Program-made: the position numbers and the translations under genes
NCBI GenBank assembly: GCA_945890735.1
Contig: CAMDCZ010000036.1
Location: 1 to 20,607, forward strand
Reading direction: 5' to 3'
Source: Bordetella parapertussis
GTDB lineage: Bacteria; Pseudomonadota; Gammaproteobacteria; Burkholderiales; Burkholderiaceae_C
Length of the DNA stretch: 20,607 bases
Notes under the pieces: generated by a model
The model's database searches: none
What the model saw: the letters and a program-made list of their open reading frames with translations, nothing else
Told to the model about the DNA's origin: nothing
Part shown: in pieces, positions 19,412 to 20,607 of the stretch
How the letters are laid out: every line of letters begins with the position of its first letter
How positions within the stretch are numbered: position 1 is the stretch's first letter

Positions 19412-20607
19412 GTGCGGTTTGGATTTTGAGCGGGGTTGATCGGATCACCCAAGGAGCGCAATATATCGCGCACCAACAAAACGCGGTCTTTAACTTCAGG
19501 CAAGGTTTTTTCAATCCGCAGCTTGTCATTGCCAGCAAGTCGGATGTGTTTGTTTTTTTGCACCAATTGGATGATCCGCATGCCATCAACTGGTGCATGT
19601 GGCCTGAAACTGATCAAGGTGATGTGGGGCGAGGAGTCTACTTTGGCAACTCCATAGGGCTTCGCCAAAACACGCAAGCGATGTGTATCGATCAGAGCGA
19701 CTGCCTGATGGGGCAGCTTACCAAACCTGTCAACCAACTCTTCAAACAAGGCATCGACTTGGTCTTGAGACTTGGCTGTTGCCAGTTTTTTATAAAAACT
19801 CAATCGCAAATGGACATCCCCACAGTAATCATTGGGGAGGAGTGCGGGTACATGTAAATTGATTTCCGTGGTGACATTCAGGGGATTGAGTAGGTCAGGT
19901 TCCTCACCATTTTTCAGGGAGCGAACTGCCTCTGAAAGCATCTCGTTGTAGAGTTGAAACCCGACCTCAAGCATATTGCCACTTTGGTTATCACCCAATA
20001 CTTCGCCCGCCCCACGAATCTCAAGATCATGCATGGCCAAATAAAAGCCCGACCCCAGTTCCTCCATTTGTTGAATGGCATCGAGCCTTTGGCTGGCTTG
20101 TTTGGACAGGCCTTGGATATCTGGAACCAAAAGATAAGCATAAGCTTGGTGATGGCTGCGTCCAACCCTGCCGCGCAGCTGGTGGAGTTGAGCCAATCCA
20201 AACTTGTCTGCCCGACTCATCAAAATGGTATTGGCAGTTGGGACATCAATCCCTGTTTCAATGATGGTTGAGCACACCAATATATTGTGTCGTTGGGCCA
20301 CAAAATCACGCATGACTCGTTCAAGCTCACGTTCTGGCATTTGCCCGTGTGCCACAGCTATTCTGGCTTCGGGCACCAGTGCTTGAAGGCGTTCAGATCG
20401 ATTTTGGATGGTTTCAACTTCGTTGTGCAGGAAATAGCATTGCCCGCCACGCTTGAGCTCACGCAGTATGGCTTCTCTGATGACGCCGTTGTCTTCAGTT
20501 CGCACGAAAGTTTTGATCGACAGCCGGCGCTGTGGGGCTGTTGCAATCACACTCAAGTCGCGAAGACCTTCCAAGGCCATACCCAATGTTCTTGGAATAG
20601 GTGTTGC
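19408..20607 (-). CDS. mfd: Transcription-repair coupling factor, 3' part
   Basis: Mfd uses ATP to push stalled RNA polymerase off DNA and recruits UvrA. Only the last 399 residues are in the window; the frame is open to the right edge, where it reads A-T-P-I-P-R-T-L-G-M-A-L-E, the SF2 helicase segment near motif III in Mfd/RecG. It continues with the second RecA-like domain (V-C-S-T-I-I-E-T-G-I-D-V-P and Q-L-R-G-R-V-G-R), the translocation (TRG) segment L-G-S-G-F-Y-L-A-M-H-D-L-E-I-R-G-A-G-E, and the C-terminal domain D7 (about the last 180 residues). No frameshift is seen. The stop overlaps the serB start (ATGA). The gene lies opposite uvrC across serB, so two repair genes are close but convergent. 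Confidence 0.95.
   Translation of the reverse strand, partial: ATPIPRTLGMALEGLRDLSVIATAPQRRLSIKTFVRTEDNGVIREAILRELKRGGQCYFLHNEVETIQNRSERLQALVPEARIAVAHGQMPERELERVMRDFVAQRHNILVCSTIIETGIDVPTANTILMSRADKFGLAQLHQLRGRVGRSHHQAYAYLLVPDIQGLSKQASQRLDAIQQMEELGSGFYLAMHDLEIRGAGEVLGDNQSGNMLEVGFQLYNEMLSEAVRSLKNGEEPDLLNPLNVTTEINLHVPALLPNDYCGDVHLRLSFYKKLATAKSQDQVDALFEELVDRFGKLPHQAVALIDTHRLRVLAKPYGVAKVDSSPHITLISFRPHAPVDGMRIIQLVQKNKHIRLAGNDKLRIEKTLPEVKDRVLLVRDILRSLGDPINPAQNPNRT

Noticed and set aside
1..20607. Mobile elements, CRISPR arrays, tRNA/rRNA genes or prophage remnants
   Set aside because: No transposase, integrase, direct-repeat array or RNA gene signature was seen on either strand; the region reads as conserved core chromosome.

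Overview
The window looks like chromosomal core DNA from a betaproteobacterium of the order Burkholderiales, most likely family Comamonadaceae. The freshwater genus Limnohabitans or a relative is my best guess. The basis is family-level resemblance of nearly every protein, the gene order ilvB-ilvH-ilvC-pssA-leuA, the nadE-glnB pair, the aat-bpt pair, and the presence of DUF3619 and DUF3106 proteins. I see no transposase, integrase, phage gene, CRISPR array, tRNA or rRNA. Genes are packed tightly and no gene-free stretch exceeds about 220 bases.

Layout. (1) 1-2183: the 5' end of a GNAT/COG3146-type gene on the minus strand, divergent by 7 bases from nadE (glutamine-dependent NAD synthetase), followed by glnB (PII nitrogen sensor). 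(2) 2180-5013, minus strand: five genes chained by stop/start overlaps: an ECF-like sigma factor, a one-helix membrane protein (DUF3619), an exported helical-repeat protein (DUF3106), an RDD membrane protein and a LOG-family phosphoribohydrolase. (3) 5014-11151, plus strand: the branched-chain amino acid cluster ilvB-ilvH-ilvC, the phospholipid gene pssA, then leuA. A short leucine-rich leader peptide with a terminator/antiterminator pair precedes leuA. (4) 11303-12295: a PBP7-type D,D-endopeptidase ending in a strong terminator. (5) 12342-14641, minus strand: an IclR regulator downstream of the two N-degron aminoacyl transferases bpt and aat. (6) 14691-16262: a crotonase-fold protein lacking both usual catalytic glutamates, a small lipoprotein, and a HIT protein whose catalytic histidine position is Asn. 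(7) 16355-20607: glyoxalase I-like gloA, uvrC, and on the minus strand serB and the 3' part of mfd.

How the parts fit. The ilv and leu genes supply valine, isoleucine and leucine. leuA appears to be controlled by ribosome-sensed attenuation, and ilvB may have a different, translational leader. glnB reports glutamine and nitrogen status beside a glutamine-using enzyme. The two strongest leads for new biology are: (a) the sigma / DUF3619 / DUF3106 chain, whose layout matches a sigma factor, membrane anti-sigma and periplasmic sensor cascade comparable to CnrH-CnrY-CnrX, with DUF3106 carrying 18-residue repeats that begin with an LTxxQ-like motif; and (b) the compact leuA attenuator together with a candidate overlapping leader frame in front of ilvB. 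Function is inferred from sequence reading alone; no database search was possible.
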